Assembly: GCF_010365805.1 (NCBI RefSeq)
Contig: NZ_CP048386.1
Span: forward strand, 248,001 to 312,000
Origin: Spiroplasma sp. BIUS-1
GTDB lineage: Bacteria > Bacillota_I > Bacilli_A > Mycoplasmatales > Mycoplasmataceae
Reading direction: 5' to 3'
DNA: 64,000 bases
The position numbers and the translations under genes were made by a program. The number at the start of each line of letters is the position of its first letter. Positions within the stretch are counted from its first letter, which is position 1. Positions 40,895-51,975 of the stretch are shown here, piece after piece. The notes under the pieces are model-generated. The model was not told the origin of the DNA and did not search any database. It saw only the letters and a list, made by a program, of their open reading frames with translations.

Positions 40895-41269
40895 ATGAAA
40901 GTTTTTATAAAAGCACTATATTTTGTGCTACCGATTTCAATTATATGGTCTAACCCAGTTATAAGTGAAATTGTTAATTTTAGGGATGTTAAAGAAATTA
41001 TAAGAGATTTTGATAGAGAAGTTTCTGTAATTAAGGTTTTGAGTTTTGGAGAATATCGACAGGGACAAATAATTGGAAAAATTTCAGAGTATTTGTCAAA
41101 TAAAAATCAGTTAAAAGAAAAAGAGTTATTTATAAATAATCAATATTATGAACAAGAGAATTTTTTTATAGGTGGTAATATTTTTTTTATTAAAAAAGCA
41201 GAAAATTATAATAAGTATAAATTAAATTTGAACTCATTAAACTGGTTAAAACAAAATGATTCTATATAA
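40895..41269 (+). CDS. Small protein with N-terminal signal or membrane segment, first gene of ABC cassette
   Basis: 124 residues. ATG 40895 follows aaagggta. The first 26 residues (MKVFIKALYFVLPISIIWSNP) form a hydrophobic segment that could be a signal peptide or anchor; the rest is a charged soluble domain ending in tyrosine/asparagine-rich sequence. Both Trp residues are TGG-coded, in contrast to the mostly TGA-coded Trp of its neighbours. Its end overlaps the first permease by 14 bases, so it is part of the same operon. No family recognised. It could be a lipoprotein-like substrate binder, an exported cargo or a regulator of the transporter. Confidence 0.7.
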   Translation: MKVFIKALYFVLPISIIWSNPVISEIVNFRDVKEIIRDFDREVSVIKVLSFGEYRQGQIIGKISEYLSNKNQLKEKELFINNQYYEQENFFIGGNIFFIKKAENYNKYKLNLNSLNWLKQNDSI

Positions 41270-43076
41270 AATAACAATTAAAGAGTATTTTTCAAGACCA
41301 AAAAACATAATAACAAATTCTATTTACTTAATTATACATTTAATTCTTATATGTATAATTGCTACTTTAGACAATAATAGAAATTATTCGGATGATATGT
41401 TTCCTATATATTCAATGGTTTCTTTCTTGCTTATACTTTTTCTTACCACATTAATAATGATTGATTTTCTTTATCATGAATTTGTTTACAAAAGAAAGAA
41501 CAACATTATAAATCAAGAGTTAAGACATAAAATAAATTCTAGAGATATTTTTATAAGAAAAATATCTCTAGCTATCTTACTAGTTGTGTTTATTAACTTA
41601 ATTTATTTTTGCATAGAAATTATTTTTTGAGCCATTTTAAATCCTTATGCGAGTTTGTATTTCTCTTTCTTCTTTTTTAAATACCTAGCTATATTTATGG
41701 TTGAAATTTTATTAATAAGCATAATTGCAATGTTATTTATAAAGAAACAAGAGATATTAGCTATTATTTTAAGTATTTTTCTAGTTATAGGTCTTGGACT
41801 AAAATCAGAATTAGCAAATCCTCTATTAAGTAAAGTTATAGAAAATAAAGGCGTTCCATTTAAAGAGTTAACTTATGGTAATGTTGGTAAATCAAATTAT
41901 AGATTAAACAAACTTTATGAATACTCATTAAAAATAAACTCTTTGAAAAAAACTAATAGTTTATTTTCGAAAATGATTGAAAACCCAAAGGATTTTGTTG
42001 ACCTTTATCAAGATGATTTTTATCTAGATGATTACGGACAGAATGGAAGTTCTGACAGGGTAGTCACAAAAAATACAAAAAATTATGAAAACATAGTATG
42101 ATGCTTTTTAATTGATTCAAACTTATCAACTAATGCTCAAACAATTGGGGATGAAAGATATAGATTTGATCTTAAACATGTAAATGATATTAAAGAATCA
42201 AACAATTATAAATGAATGGTTGATTTACAAAATATAATAAATGATGTAATTAATTTCACACCAAACGAAATCATTGAGAATACATATTATCCCACTGACT
42301 CAAAGTTCGGTCCTAAAGGTTATAATGTAAATGATATTTTTAAAATAATTAAAAAAAATATAAACCTACTAAAACAAGTGAATTACGGAAGTTATGATGA
42401 AAAAGAAATAGATGAAATTATGGAAATATTATCTCTTGCAAATTATATTTTTTGAGAAGAATTTTCCTCAAACATGAGAATTGTTGAAGTTAATGATTAT
42501 GGTAAGTTATTTGAACAAGTTGAGATACCCGAAAATGGCTTTTATGGAGTTAACATAAATAATAAAATTTATGCAAATCAAACAAATATAAGTTATGGAA
42601 ATAGCGTTCTATACTCAATAGTTTTAGAATCAATAGCAATATCAAGAATGGCACCCAATCTATATGAGTTGGATTCCTATAATAGTTATAATGTTTTTTC
42701 TGAAAGTACTTCAGACAAATATATTAAAGATACAAGAATAAATTACTATTTAAATCCATTTGCCTCATTAAATTACATTTCAAGCTTCGGATTTTATCAA
42801 AATTTAAATAATACAAATGTTATAAATAGAGGTATTTCTTCAAATTTTGGTTGCAAAAACTTCCTATATAATGAGTATTCTTATTTTGAATATAAAAATA
42901 ACGAAGAAACAAAATACTTTGATTTATATAGAGATGATTGAAATGAAGGAGTAATTAAAATAACAAAAACAACAAAAATAATTAGTCCATGAATAATTTA
43001 TTTAGAATGATCTTCTTTGAATTTAGGTTTATTATTCTTGAGTTTTTATATTTTTAAAAAAAATCTGTTAGATTAA
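41256..43076 (+). CDS. ABC permease-like membrane protein with large extracytoplasmic domain (copy 1)
   Basis: 606 residues. A membrane part of about 190 residues (ITNSIYLIIHLILICIIATL, YSMVSFLLILFLTTLIMID, LAILLVVFINLIYFCIEIIF and two more) is followed by a soluble domain of roughly 380 residues and a final C-terminal helix (LNLGLLFLSFYIF). Shared elements with the next gene are HEFVYKRKNN...LRHKI and INYYLNPFAS, so the two are paralogues from a duplication. Many TGA Trp codons are required. Start overlaps the 124-residue gene. The ATPase partner is encoded two genes downstream. Confidence 0.82.
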
Positions 43077-43088
43077 GGAGAATTTATC

Positions 43089-44813
43089 ATGAGAATTTAT
43101 TTATATAGTTTAAAAGAGATATATTTCAAAAAAAGTTCAATCATTACAATGATAAGTTTTTTCTTTTTCGTCATATTTTTTTCTCTAATAGATTTATTTT
43201 TAGGCTTGGATAGTGATCAAAGTGTACAATTAATTGTAATGATAATGGGTAATATATCAGCATCTTTTTGTATCTGAATATTTCTTGTTATGCACTTTCA
43301 TGAAGAGTTTGTAAATAAAAGAGAAAATGGATCATTAAACTTAGAAGTTAGGCTAAAGATAAAACCATTTAATATCTTTTTAAGAAGAGTTGTTGTGGCT
43401 ATGGTATGGCTGCTATCTTTATATTTATTTGCTATGTCTTTTGAGTTGATAATAAAAGCTTCATTTAGTTTTAGTTTTTGATACTACTATTCATTAATTA
43501 TTTCAAAATATATAGCTGGTTTTTTTATTAATTTATTTATAATTTGTTTAATGATAGTATTTTTCTCTCACGGAAAAACAGTGTTATCTATAATATCTAC
43601 TTTTCTTATAAATGGTTTATATTTAAGTTGTGAAACTTTTTCTAATCCAACCCTTTTAAAAGAAATAGAAAAAGAAGATGGTTTTCATAGAAACCTTTCC
43701 TTTGTAGCTTCGCAAGAGTTAAATATAAATTATAGGATAAATTTTACAGAACGAGCACTTGAACTAAAAAATACAAATAATATGTTTAATGTCATGTGTA
43801 ATGAACCTGAAATGTTATTGAACTTATACAAAAAAATTCAGGTAAACTATAACGACAGCCATAACGATGAAATAGTTAATTGAAATAAAACAAGTGATTT
43901 GGATAACAATAATAAAACTTTTTATTACTTATGAAAATCTGGATTTATAATTAATGCAGAAGATTTAAAAGTATACGACTATTTAAAAGTTAATATAGAA
44001 CCAAGCGATTCAAAAGAAGTGTTTTCTAATCCTTTTGCTTGAATGAAAGACTTAAGTTATCATTTAGAAAAAAGTTTAATAGGAAAAAATAATTTTGTTT
44101 CCGTATATGATGTAATTGATAAAAACATAAAAGGAATGAAAAAAAGTGACAATACTTTTTATTCAGATAAAGAAATAAAAGAAATAAAAGAAATTATTGA
44201 TCTTACAAAATATTATTTTGAATTAAAAACTTATATTGATGAGAATTTTGTATATGCTAAATATGATGGTGTTAGTGCTGAGCCGATATATGAAAGAGAG
44301 AGAATTCGAGATTCAGGATATTCACTTGAAATTAATTGGTATTTATCAGAAATATTTGAAAATGTTATAGAAAGTATTATGTCTACAAGAACTTTCACAT
44401 TGAATTCTCAAACAAGTGGCCGTTTTATAAAAATATATCCAGAAGGATTAGTCAATGAGTACTATAGAAATACAAAAATAAATTATTACTTAAATCCGCT
44501 TGCAAGTACTGCTTACTTTAAAAACTACTCAGTTTTAAACTATAAGGACCAATCATTTTCAGACCAATACGGACATTTAAGTGGTGCTGGTTTAACAAAG
44601 GCAGGATTAAGAAAAAAATTAATTATAAAAGATAAAGATAGTTTAATTGACAAAAATCTTGACCTATATGGCAATGATTTAGAAGATAATGTTTCTTTTG
44701 AGGATGGAGATATTCTTGTTAACAGATGAATAATTTTCATTGAACAAATATCATGAGTATCAATAATGTTTTATATAACAGCTAAAAATTGAAAAAGAAA
44801 GTTAATAATATAG
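43089..44813 (+). CDS. ABC permease-like membrane protein with large extracytoplasmic domain (copy 2)
   Basis: 574 residues. It has the same plan as the preceding gene: about five helices in the first 185 residues (IITMISFFFFVIFFSLIDLFL and others), a soluble domain of about 360 residues, and a C-terminal helix. Matching elements are HEEFVNKREN...RLKIKPFNIFLRR and TKINYYLNPLAS. It starts 12 bases after copy 1 with an aaggag site. Two paralogous permeases and one ATPase suggest a heterodimeric membrane part. Copy 2 has diverged well beyond allelic variation. Confidence 0.82.
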
Positions 44814-44823
44814 GGGGAAAATT

Positions 44824-45564
44824 ATGAACTTTAATATAAATAATGTAACTAAAAAATTCAAAAACAATGGAATAGAAAATATATCAATTACTTTTGATTC
44901 TAAAGATATAGTTGGTTTTGTAGGTCCTAATGGAGCTGGTAAAACTACAACTATGAAATCGATATTTGGAGAATATATATTAGATTCTGGTGAAATAAGA
45001 TATGGAGAAAAATCATTCTCTGAATGTGAACCTTCAAAAGTTATTTTTCTTACAGATCAAACACAACTCCCTCAATTTTATAAAGTTAAGGACTACATTC
45101 TTTGAACTGGAGCTCTATATAAACTTTCTAAATATCAAACTATAGAAAGAAGCGATTTCTTATTAGAATCATTCAATCTAAAGGAAACTAAAAATAAAAG
45201 AATCAAAGAACTTTCATTGGGAATGCAAAAAAAATTAAGTATTGTTTTAGCTTTAATGGCAAAACCAGAAATTATATTTATGGATGAACCTACAGCAAAC
45301 CTAGATGTAGATGCTAGACAAGAAATTTTAGAAATTATTAGAAATTTAAACAAAAAAGGAATTGGGTTTTTTATAACAACACATATAATTGATGAACTAG
45401 AAGAAATAATAAATAAATTAGTCATCATACAAGAAGGTAAAATTGTTTACAATGATGATTATGACAAAAATGATAAAAAAATATTTGATATTTATAAAGA
45501 GAAAACCAAAAAAAATATAAACTCAATTAATACAAATCTTGATGAATTATTTAAAATGAAATAA
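44824..45564 (+). CDS. ABC transporter ATP-binding protein of the cassette
   Basis: 246 residues. Walker A GPNGAGKTT (residue 35 region), signature LSLGMQKKLS, Walker B EIIFMDEPTANLD and switch His TTHIIDEL are all intact. One TGA Trp lies in the middle (ILWTGALY). It is related in sequence to the ATPase at 27103-27834, sharing the short, BcrA-like form and the NLDV segment. It follows copy 2 with an aggggg site and ends at the second copy of the flanking terminator. It should energise the two permeases above. Confidence 0.9.
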
Positions 45565-45581
45565 GAAAGTAAAATTAATTT

Positions 45582-45609
45582 AAAAAACAGAATCTAATTC
45601 TGTTTTTTT
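45582..45609 (+). terminator. Terminator of the ABC cassette; right copy of the duplicated hairpin
   Basis: Same acagaat/attctgt hairpin and flanks as at 40804-40831, here after the cassette ATPase. Confidence 0.92.
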
Positions 45610-45663
45610 ATTTAATATAAATGAAAACCATAATGTTAAAATAAAACAGAAAGGATAATAATT

Positions 45664-46239
45664 ATGAGAATAAATTACAAACACGATGTTTTTAAAAGAG
45701 ATAAAAACATGGAATGAATAAAACCAACAGATGACGGTGCTGAAAATATAATAAAAGCTATTTTTAAAACTCAAAAAAAATTAAAAAAGATTAACTATGC
45801 TAATATATCTACAAAAAGAAGAAACAAACTTTTTTCTAAGTTATCTAATTATGAATTGGGAAAGGATTTTATGTTTTTAACCCCGATAAATATAGACTTA
45901 GGCCTTAATTTAAAAATTGGAAATAATGTATTTATAAATTTTGGCTGTACCTTTTTGGATAGGGGTGGAATATCTATTGGAGATAATACAATGATTGGCC
46001 CAAATTGTTCATTTTACACTTCAAATCATCCATTAGATCCAGAAAAGAGAAGACATATTATTTCAAAACCTATAGTTATTGAAAATGATGTTTGATTTGG
46101 TGGTAATGTAATAGTTTTACCTGGAGTTACTATTGGTGCAAATTCTACTATTGGAGCAGGAAGTATAATAAGAAAAGATGTACCAAAAAATAGTTTGGTT
46201 ATTGGAGATGAAATCAAGCCCTTAGTTATAAAAAAATAA
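45664..46239 (+). CDS. Hexapeptide-repeat O-acetyltransferase (maltose/galactoside acetyltransferase type)
   Basis: 191 residues. The second half is a left-handed beta helix of hexapeptide repeats ([33 protein letters not shown], then [32 protein letters not shown]). The catalytic His is in the segment [13 protein letters not shown]. Members acetylate sugars or sugar derivatives with acetyl-CoA. The N-terminal 55 residues resemble the capping helix of the Maa/LacA group but are more basic. A TGA Trp occurs in the helix. Start follows aaagga. It may modify surface glycolipid sugars, an inference. Confidence 0.9.
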
Positions 46240-46257
46240 ATCTAAAAATATTTACTA

Positions 46258-46303
46258 ATCTAAAAATATTTTTAGATTTTTTTTTTTTTTTTTTTTTTTT
46301 TTT
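46258..46303 (+). terminator. Hairpin followed by a 27-nt T tract
   Basis: Stem atctaaaaat/atttttagat (46259-46278 region) followed by an uninterrupted run of 27 T (46277-46303). It terminates the acetyltransferase gene; the T run is far longer than any other in the window. Confidence 0.85.
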
Positions 46304-46304
46304 G

Positions 46305-46326
46305 TTGAAAATCTGTATCATATAAT
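46305..46326 (+). promoter_or_regulatory. Promoter region of the fused ABC transporter, abutting the T tract
   Basis: tataat at 46321-46326 is the probable -10, and ttgaaa at 46305-46310 would be a -35 only with a short 10-base spacer. The T tract lies where a -35 region with normal 17-base spacing would fall, so its length may influence promoter strength. Confidence 0.5.
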
Positions 46327-46374
46327 ATCAATTATGGAACTTATTTTGGCTTATCAAATAGAAAGTAATTAATT

Positions 46375-47973
46375 ATGAAAAATGAACAAACAGAAAAATT
46401 CATCTCAAAAATAGATGAAAAAAGCCCACTGATTAAAATTGAAAACATTTCTAAATTATATAAAAATAAAAAAGCTTTAGATGATGTAAGTTTAATTATT
46501 AATCCTGGAGATAGAATTGGTGTAATAGGTCCTAATGGTGGGGGTAAATCAACACTAAGTGAAATTATTGGTGGAATAAGAAAACCAACTTTAGGTAAAG
46601 TTATAAGACAAGAAAATATGACGATAGGATTACAATTTCAAGAATCAAAATATCCAATTGGTATTACAGTTTTAGACATGATTAAATATTATCTTGAAAC
46701 TTTTAATATCCCTATGACAGAAAAAGAACTTACTGATATTTTAAGAAAATTCCAAATTGATAATTTTAAAAACAAATTTTTAGAAGGTTTAAGTGGAGGA
46801 CAACAGCAAAGAGTTAATATCCTTTTAAGTTTAATTCATAATCCGGATTTAGTTATTTTTGATGAAATATCAACAGGACTTGATATTGAAGTTAGAAGTG
46901 AAATTTTTGACACCATCAAAGAAAACGTTGTAAACAAAAACAAAGCAATGATTTTAGTTACTCATATGATGAGTGAAATTGAAGAATTATGTGAGAAGTA
47001 TATTTATATTCATAACGGAAAAATAAGAGAACAAGGTCTTGTAAAAGATCTTGTAAAAGAATATGGATCAGTACATAACTTTACTTGAAAAAAATTCAAA
47101 GAAGAAAAAGCTGCAGATCTTAAAAAGGAAAACTTACAAGCTGATAAAGAGAATAAAAATAAGTTAGATAGAATTATAAATAGTGAAAAAAATAAAGGTA
47201 AAAATATACCTTTAATAAAACTTTTGTTAAAGTACTACTATAAAGGTTTTGCAGTGCCATTTTTCTTATTCTTTTTCCCTTTGATTCTTTTATTCTTAGA
47301 AGGATTTGTATTTAAAAATATGCAAGATGCTTCGGGAAAACCTGGAGGATTATTGCATAACCTAATTGGTTCTCTAGCTATTATGCAAATAATCGCTGTG
47401 GGAATATTTATTATCCCTCAAACTATTTTAGAATTTAAAAATAGTGTTCTTATGAAAAGAATTGGAGCAACAAATATTAAACCGATATTTTTCGTTTTAA
47501 CAGTAGTTGTTATGGGGATTTTCTTCATGATAGTAGGTTTCTTTTGAACATTACTTTGAGCGGGAATAATGTTTGGTGGGGATTTGGGTTGAGAAAATGT
47601 TGCCCTTCCAAAACAGTTTGGACCATCAATACCTTTCTTAATGTTAACTTTAGTTCAATCAGTATCAATGGGGATGATGTTGGCTAGTGTATTTAGATCA
47701 ACAACAGCATACATAGCTGTTTCAAACGTAATCTACATGCCAATTGCCTTTTTGGGTGGATCATTTTTACCAATAGATTTAATAATGGACAGTCCAGTAT
47801 TGAGATATGCAACATATATTAACGTATTTAAATATTGTATGGAACCATTCTCAAATGCTTGAGGTGGAACATTTAGTTTTGATTTAGCTACAGGAATATA
47901 TCTTGGTGTTTCTATATCTATGATTGCAGCATTTACCACTACATCTGCAATGAAGCTTAAATGAGAATCTTAA
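46375..47973 (+). CDS. ABC transporter, ATPase fused to ABC-2 permease
   Basis: 532 residues. The N-terminal ATPase has Walker A GPNGGGKST near residue 51, signature LSGGQQQR, Walker B LVIFDEISTGLD (Ile-Ser in place of the usual Pro-Thr) and switch His VTHMMSE. A basic linker of about 45 residues (residues 238-282) leads into a six-helix ABC-2 permease (LFFFPLILLFLEGFVF, IMQIIAVGIFIIPQ, IFFVLTVVVMGIFFMIVGFF and three more). Fusion of both parts in one chain is typical of some drug and lipid exporters in mollicutes. Start ATG 46375 has only a weak ribosome site. TGA Trp codons are in the linker and permease. Confidence 0.88.
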
Positions 47974-47980
47974 AAAACAA

Positions 47981-48010
47981 TAAAGCACAATTTGAATGTG
48001 CTTTTTTTAT
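47981..48010 (+). terminator. Terminator of the fused ABC transporter
   Basis: Stem aaagcaca/tgtgcttt with a 7-nt loop and T run. The trmFO promoter is inside the following T-rich sequence. Confidence 0.85.
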
Positions 48011-48019
48011 ATTGTTTTT

Positions 48020-48028
48020 TGTTATAAT
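48020..48028 (+). promoter_or_regulatory. Extended -10 promoter of trmFO, leaderless
   Basis: TGTTATAAT ends 6 bases before the trmFO ATG at 48035, so transcription should begin at or within a base or two of the start codon. No ribosome site exists between them. Confidence 0.75.
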
Positions 48029-48034
48029 TAAGCA

Positions 48035-49351
48035 ATGGAAAAACTAGTTAATATAATTGGAGCAGGACTTTCAGGTTGTGAAGCGGCTTATCAATTATCA
48101 AAAAGAAATATTAAAGTTAAATTATATGAGAAGAAAACCATTGAAAGGAATCCTGTACAAAAGTTAGATTATTTTGCTGAATTAGTATGTTCAAACACTT
48201 TAAGATCAACTGATTTAAAAAATGCAGTAGGTACTTTAAAAGAAGAAATGAGGATGTTTGACTCTTTAATAATAAAAGCAGCAGAACACGCTCAAATACC
48301 TGCCGGAGGAAGTTTGGCAGTTGACAGAGATGTATTTTCTAAATATATTACTGACGCAATGCACAATGATCCAAATATTGAAGTTATTGAGAAAGAATTT
48401 GAGAAAATCAATGATAATGAAATAAATTTAATAGCTTCAGGACCACTAACAAGTGAAAAGTTACAAGAGGAAATAGCAAATTTAATTGGACAAGACTACT
48501 TTTATTTTTTCGATGCAGTAGCACCAATAATAACAAAAGATTCAATTAATATGGATATTGCTTTTAGAAAAAACAGATATGAGAAAGGTGAAACTCAAGA
48601 TTATATAAATTGTCCAATGAACAGAGAACAATATGAAATATTTTATAACGAGCTTGTAAATGCACAATTAGCACCAGTTCATCTGGAATCTGAAAAAAAC
48701 TTAAAATATTTTGAAGGTTGTATGCCAGTTGAAGTTATGGCAAAAAGAGGTTTTGACACTTTAACTTATGGTCCTTTAAAACCAGCTGGTTTAAGAAATT
48801 TAGATGGAACAAATAATTTTGCAGTTGTTCAGTTAAGACAAGATAATGCAGCAGATGATTTATATAATTTTGTTGGTTTTCAAACCAATTTAACTTGACC
48901 TGAACAAAAGAGGGTTTTTAGACTTATACCAGGTTTAGAAAATGCTAATTTTGTAAGATATGGAGTTATGCATCAAAACAATTTCATAAACTCTCCAACT
49001 GTTTTAAATGAGTTTAATCAACTTAAAAGCAATAACAACATATTTTTTGCCGGACAAATAACAGGTGTGGAGGGATATGTTGAATCAACTTCTTCAGGTA
49101 TCATAGCTGCAATAAACATTGCTAGAATGATTAACGAAGAAGAATTAAGAAAATTCCCAAAAGATACAGTAATGGGTGGTTTGCAAAATTACATAATATC
49201 AACAGACTCAAAAAACTTCCAACCAATGAAAGCTAATTGAAGTATTGTTGAAAATTTAGAAATTAAGTCTAAAATTAAAAAAGAAGAAAAAAAAGAACTT
49301 TATTCAAATAGAGCAATAAATTCAATGAAAGAATTCATTAAAACATTGTAA
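48035..49351 (+). CDS. trmFO: tRNA (uracil-5-)-methyltransferase TrmFO, folate/FAD-dependent
   Basis: 438 residues. It makes ribothymidine at position 54 of tRNA from methylenetetrahydrofolate. The N-terminal FAD motif is [19 protein letters not shown]. The family motif [30 protein letters not shown], the [18 protein letters not shown] and GPLKPAGL segments and the C-terminal [18 protein letters not shown] are all clear. Trp residues are TGA-coded. No ribosome site precedes ATG 48035 and a promoter abuts it, so the mRNA is probably leaderless. Confidence 0.96.
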
Positions 49352-49370
49352 TAATAAATGAAAGGCAATT

Positions 49371-50969
49371 ATGAGAGAAATTGATAAACAAAGTATTTTT
49401 TGATTTGGTTTACACAACTTAGCTCAAGAAAATGCTCAGTTAAAATACTATATTACAACTCAAAAAGAATTGATTTACAATCTATATCCTGTTGTTTATC
49501 TTGGAGTCATTCAATATTCTTTATATAGAGGTATTGTTATAGATGAAATTCCATTAGAGGAAAGCAATTCATATACTGACTACATATTGGAAAGATATGA
49601 TGAAATTTATAAGATAAGATACAGGTTCGTAAAAGAAAAACCTAAAAAAGCTAATTTAAAAGATGAAGAAACATATGAGTTATGCGAAGAAATTATTTCT
49701 AATTTACTTTTACCTTATATAAATGAGTACTGTTTTAGAACTTATGATATGTGAAAAAATTTAGCTCAAGCATACATCAGAGAATCTGTAATAAATTATG
49801 AATATGATATTAACCATGAAGCAGACGATGGAAAAATCAAAACTTCAATGTTATATCCATTCTTTTTCACACTTAGTTTAATAGTTGTTCAAGAAAAACA
49901 AGGTTTATATCAAAGAATAGAAAAATGTTATCAAAAAGATGTTCTTTTAAGAAAATTCAACTCTGGAAGAGAATGAAAAGAAAAAGAATTAGACTATTTG
50001 AATGAAACTTATGAGCTAATTAAAAACGATGAAGAGTGACTATTATTTTTAAGTAATTTTTCATCTTCAAAATGAGATAACTTTGATTTAAAAGAAAGAT
50101 TTAAAGCTTTATTTCAACTAACAAAAGTAACAACAATTTTGATGAAAGATGAAATAAGTGCAGTTACAATGTTAGATGACGGAGAAGAGTTATTCGATCA
50201 AGTAAAAAACTACTTACCATTATTTATTTGTGAAGATAAGATCTTTAATGATAAAAATGAATTAAAAAGGGACTTTAAAAAATCAAGCATAAAAATTCTT
50301 TCTCCATTTGCTAATCAAAATATAAATGTACAAGTTCTAGAACCTTATATCATTTCTAAAGGTGAGAGATTCATAAATTACAACAAAGAAACTTTATTGA
50401 CAACTTCAGAAATAATTTATACAGTTCTTGCTAAGTTAAGATTAATATTATTAATTCATGAGTATTTACCAAATCTAATTGATTCAAGAATATTGCCAAA
50501 GAAAAAGTTGTTTGTTGATGTTCTTAAATTATTTGAAGAAATCAAAGAAGGTAAATTCAAAAGAATGTTAGATGTAGAAAATCTTCTTGAATCTGATTTT
50601 ATTATTTCAGAAGATGATATAAATGAAATTTTAGAACATGAATATACAAATATAGATGATTTTTACAATAAAAATTGTTTCTTTAAAATAGGTAAAATAA
50701 TGAGTTTGGTGTTGGGAGTAGAAAACAAAACTGCTTCAAAAATGAACTATGATTTATTCGAATTATTTAAAAATATTATAATTTTAATGGGTCCTCATCC
50801 ATTAGATCACACCGTTCAAACAACTGAAACAATTGAAAAATTGTATTCTAAATTTGAACTAATGTGTAATGACTATGAAAAAATTATTAAAAAAGACTTT
50901 GAAAAATCAAAAAAATACATTTCTAATTTGGAATTACCTTTAAAGTTATTAAGATGAAAAAAAGACTAA
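49371..50969 (+). CDS. Unknown large soluble protein
   Basis: 532 residues with no strong membrane segment and mostly charged helical sequence. ATG 49371 follows aaaggca; eight or so TGA Trp codons break it in standard code (first at residue 11). Segments of note are a hydrophobic stretch LLTTSEIIYTVLAKLRLILLIHEYL near residue 345 and an acidic region near residue 235. Neither gives a family. It lies 19 bases after trmFO and may be cotranscribed with it. The nearest downstream feature is a tRNA gene. Confidence 0.72.
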
Positions 50970-51020
50970 ATTTAATAGTAATCTACAAAAAAATTTGCTA
51001 TTATTATTTTGTCTTATTTT

Positions 51021-51097
51021 GCCCACGTAGCTCAGTAGGATAGAGCATGCGCCTTCTAAGCGTAGGGTCAGAAGTTCGAATCTTCTCGTGGGCGCCA
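51021..51097 (+). tRNA. tRNA-Arg (anticodon UCU)
   Basis: 77 nt including the encoded CCA. The acceptor stem GCCCACG/CGTGGGC is perfect. The D arm (ctcagtaggatagag), a 5-bp anticodon stem (tgcgc/gcgta) enclosing the loop cttctaa with anticodon TCT, and a T arm (gaagttcgaatcttc) are all present. It reads AGA/AGG, the main Arg codons here. Confidence 0.97.
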
Positions 51098-51102
51098 TTA
51101 AG

Positions 51103-51135
51103 AAAATAGGTACTAGTTATGCTAGTATTTTTTTT
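51103..51135 (+). terminator. Terminator after the tRNA gene
   Basis: Stem tactag/ctagta with T tract; it ends the tRNA transcript. Confidence 0.72.
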
Positions 51136-51180
51136 ATTTTTTTGTAAAATATTGAAGTGACAGTCGGGAGATGAAAGAAA

Positions 51181-51951
51181 ATGAAATTTAGATATAATGA
51201 ATCAGTTTCAAAAAATAAGAAATACGATATAGTTTCAAAACATTACATAAATTACTATACTGATCCAACAAATATAGAGTTGGAATCAAGAAAAGTAGAT
51301 AATTTTGAAATTTTATCTTATAAAAATCACTCAAACTTAATTATTACAAAAGAATGAGATTATAAATTTGAAAACTATGATGTGATTATGGAAAATAAAA
51401 TTAGAAATATAATTAACTTTACAGAACATAAATATGACGGAAGAGAAATTTCTAATAAGTTAAAGTTTAAAGATAGTTATAAATTCATGGCATTAAATTT
51501 ATCTGAGATAGATAAGTTTAAAAACCATGATTTAGAAGAAGTAGAACTTGTAAGATTTAAAACAAAAGAGGAGTTAGAAAAATTTATAGAAATTGTAAAC
51601 TCAGTTTTTTTAGAAGAATTTAGTGATGCAAAAAAATTCTATGGTATTTTTGATGAATATAAAGATTTTAGTGAACTCTATCTATTAAGATATAAAGGTG
51701 AATTTGTTGGAACAGGTCACTTAACTCACTTTGATAATAAAACAACTGTAATTGATGATATTACAGTTCTGGATAGCGTTAGAGGAAAAGGTCTAGCTAC
51801 TTTTTTAATGAAGTCTTTATTGAATATTTGTTTTGAAAGAAACCAAGAAGAGGTATATTTATTTGGTAGTGAAATGGCTATAAATATTTATAAAAAACTT
51901 GGTTTTAAAGATGAAGATTTCTGAATGGAACAATTAAAATTAGTTTATTAA
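51181..51951 (+). CDS. GNAT family N-acetyltransferase with an N-terminal extension
   Basis: 256 residues. The C-terminal 120 residues form a GNAT domain: GEFVGTGHLTHFDNKTTVIDDITVLDSVRGKGLATFLMKSLL includes motif A (R-x-x-G-x-G/A), here RGKGLA. It is followed by NIYKKLGFKDEDFW as motif B. The N-terminal 110 residues are of unknown type. TGA Trp occurs near the N-terminus and at the end. Start ATG 51181 follows cgggag. The acetyl acceptor is unknown. Confidence 0.87.
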
Positions 51952-51975
51952 TAGAAAAAAAGGTTAGGGAAAGAA

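Noticed and set aside
46334-46372. Twelve-codon frame between the poly-T promoter and the fused ABC gene
   Set aside because: Very short, no ribosome site, no recognisable leader features; more likely plain leader sequence.
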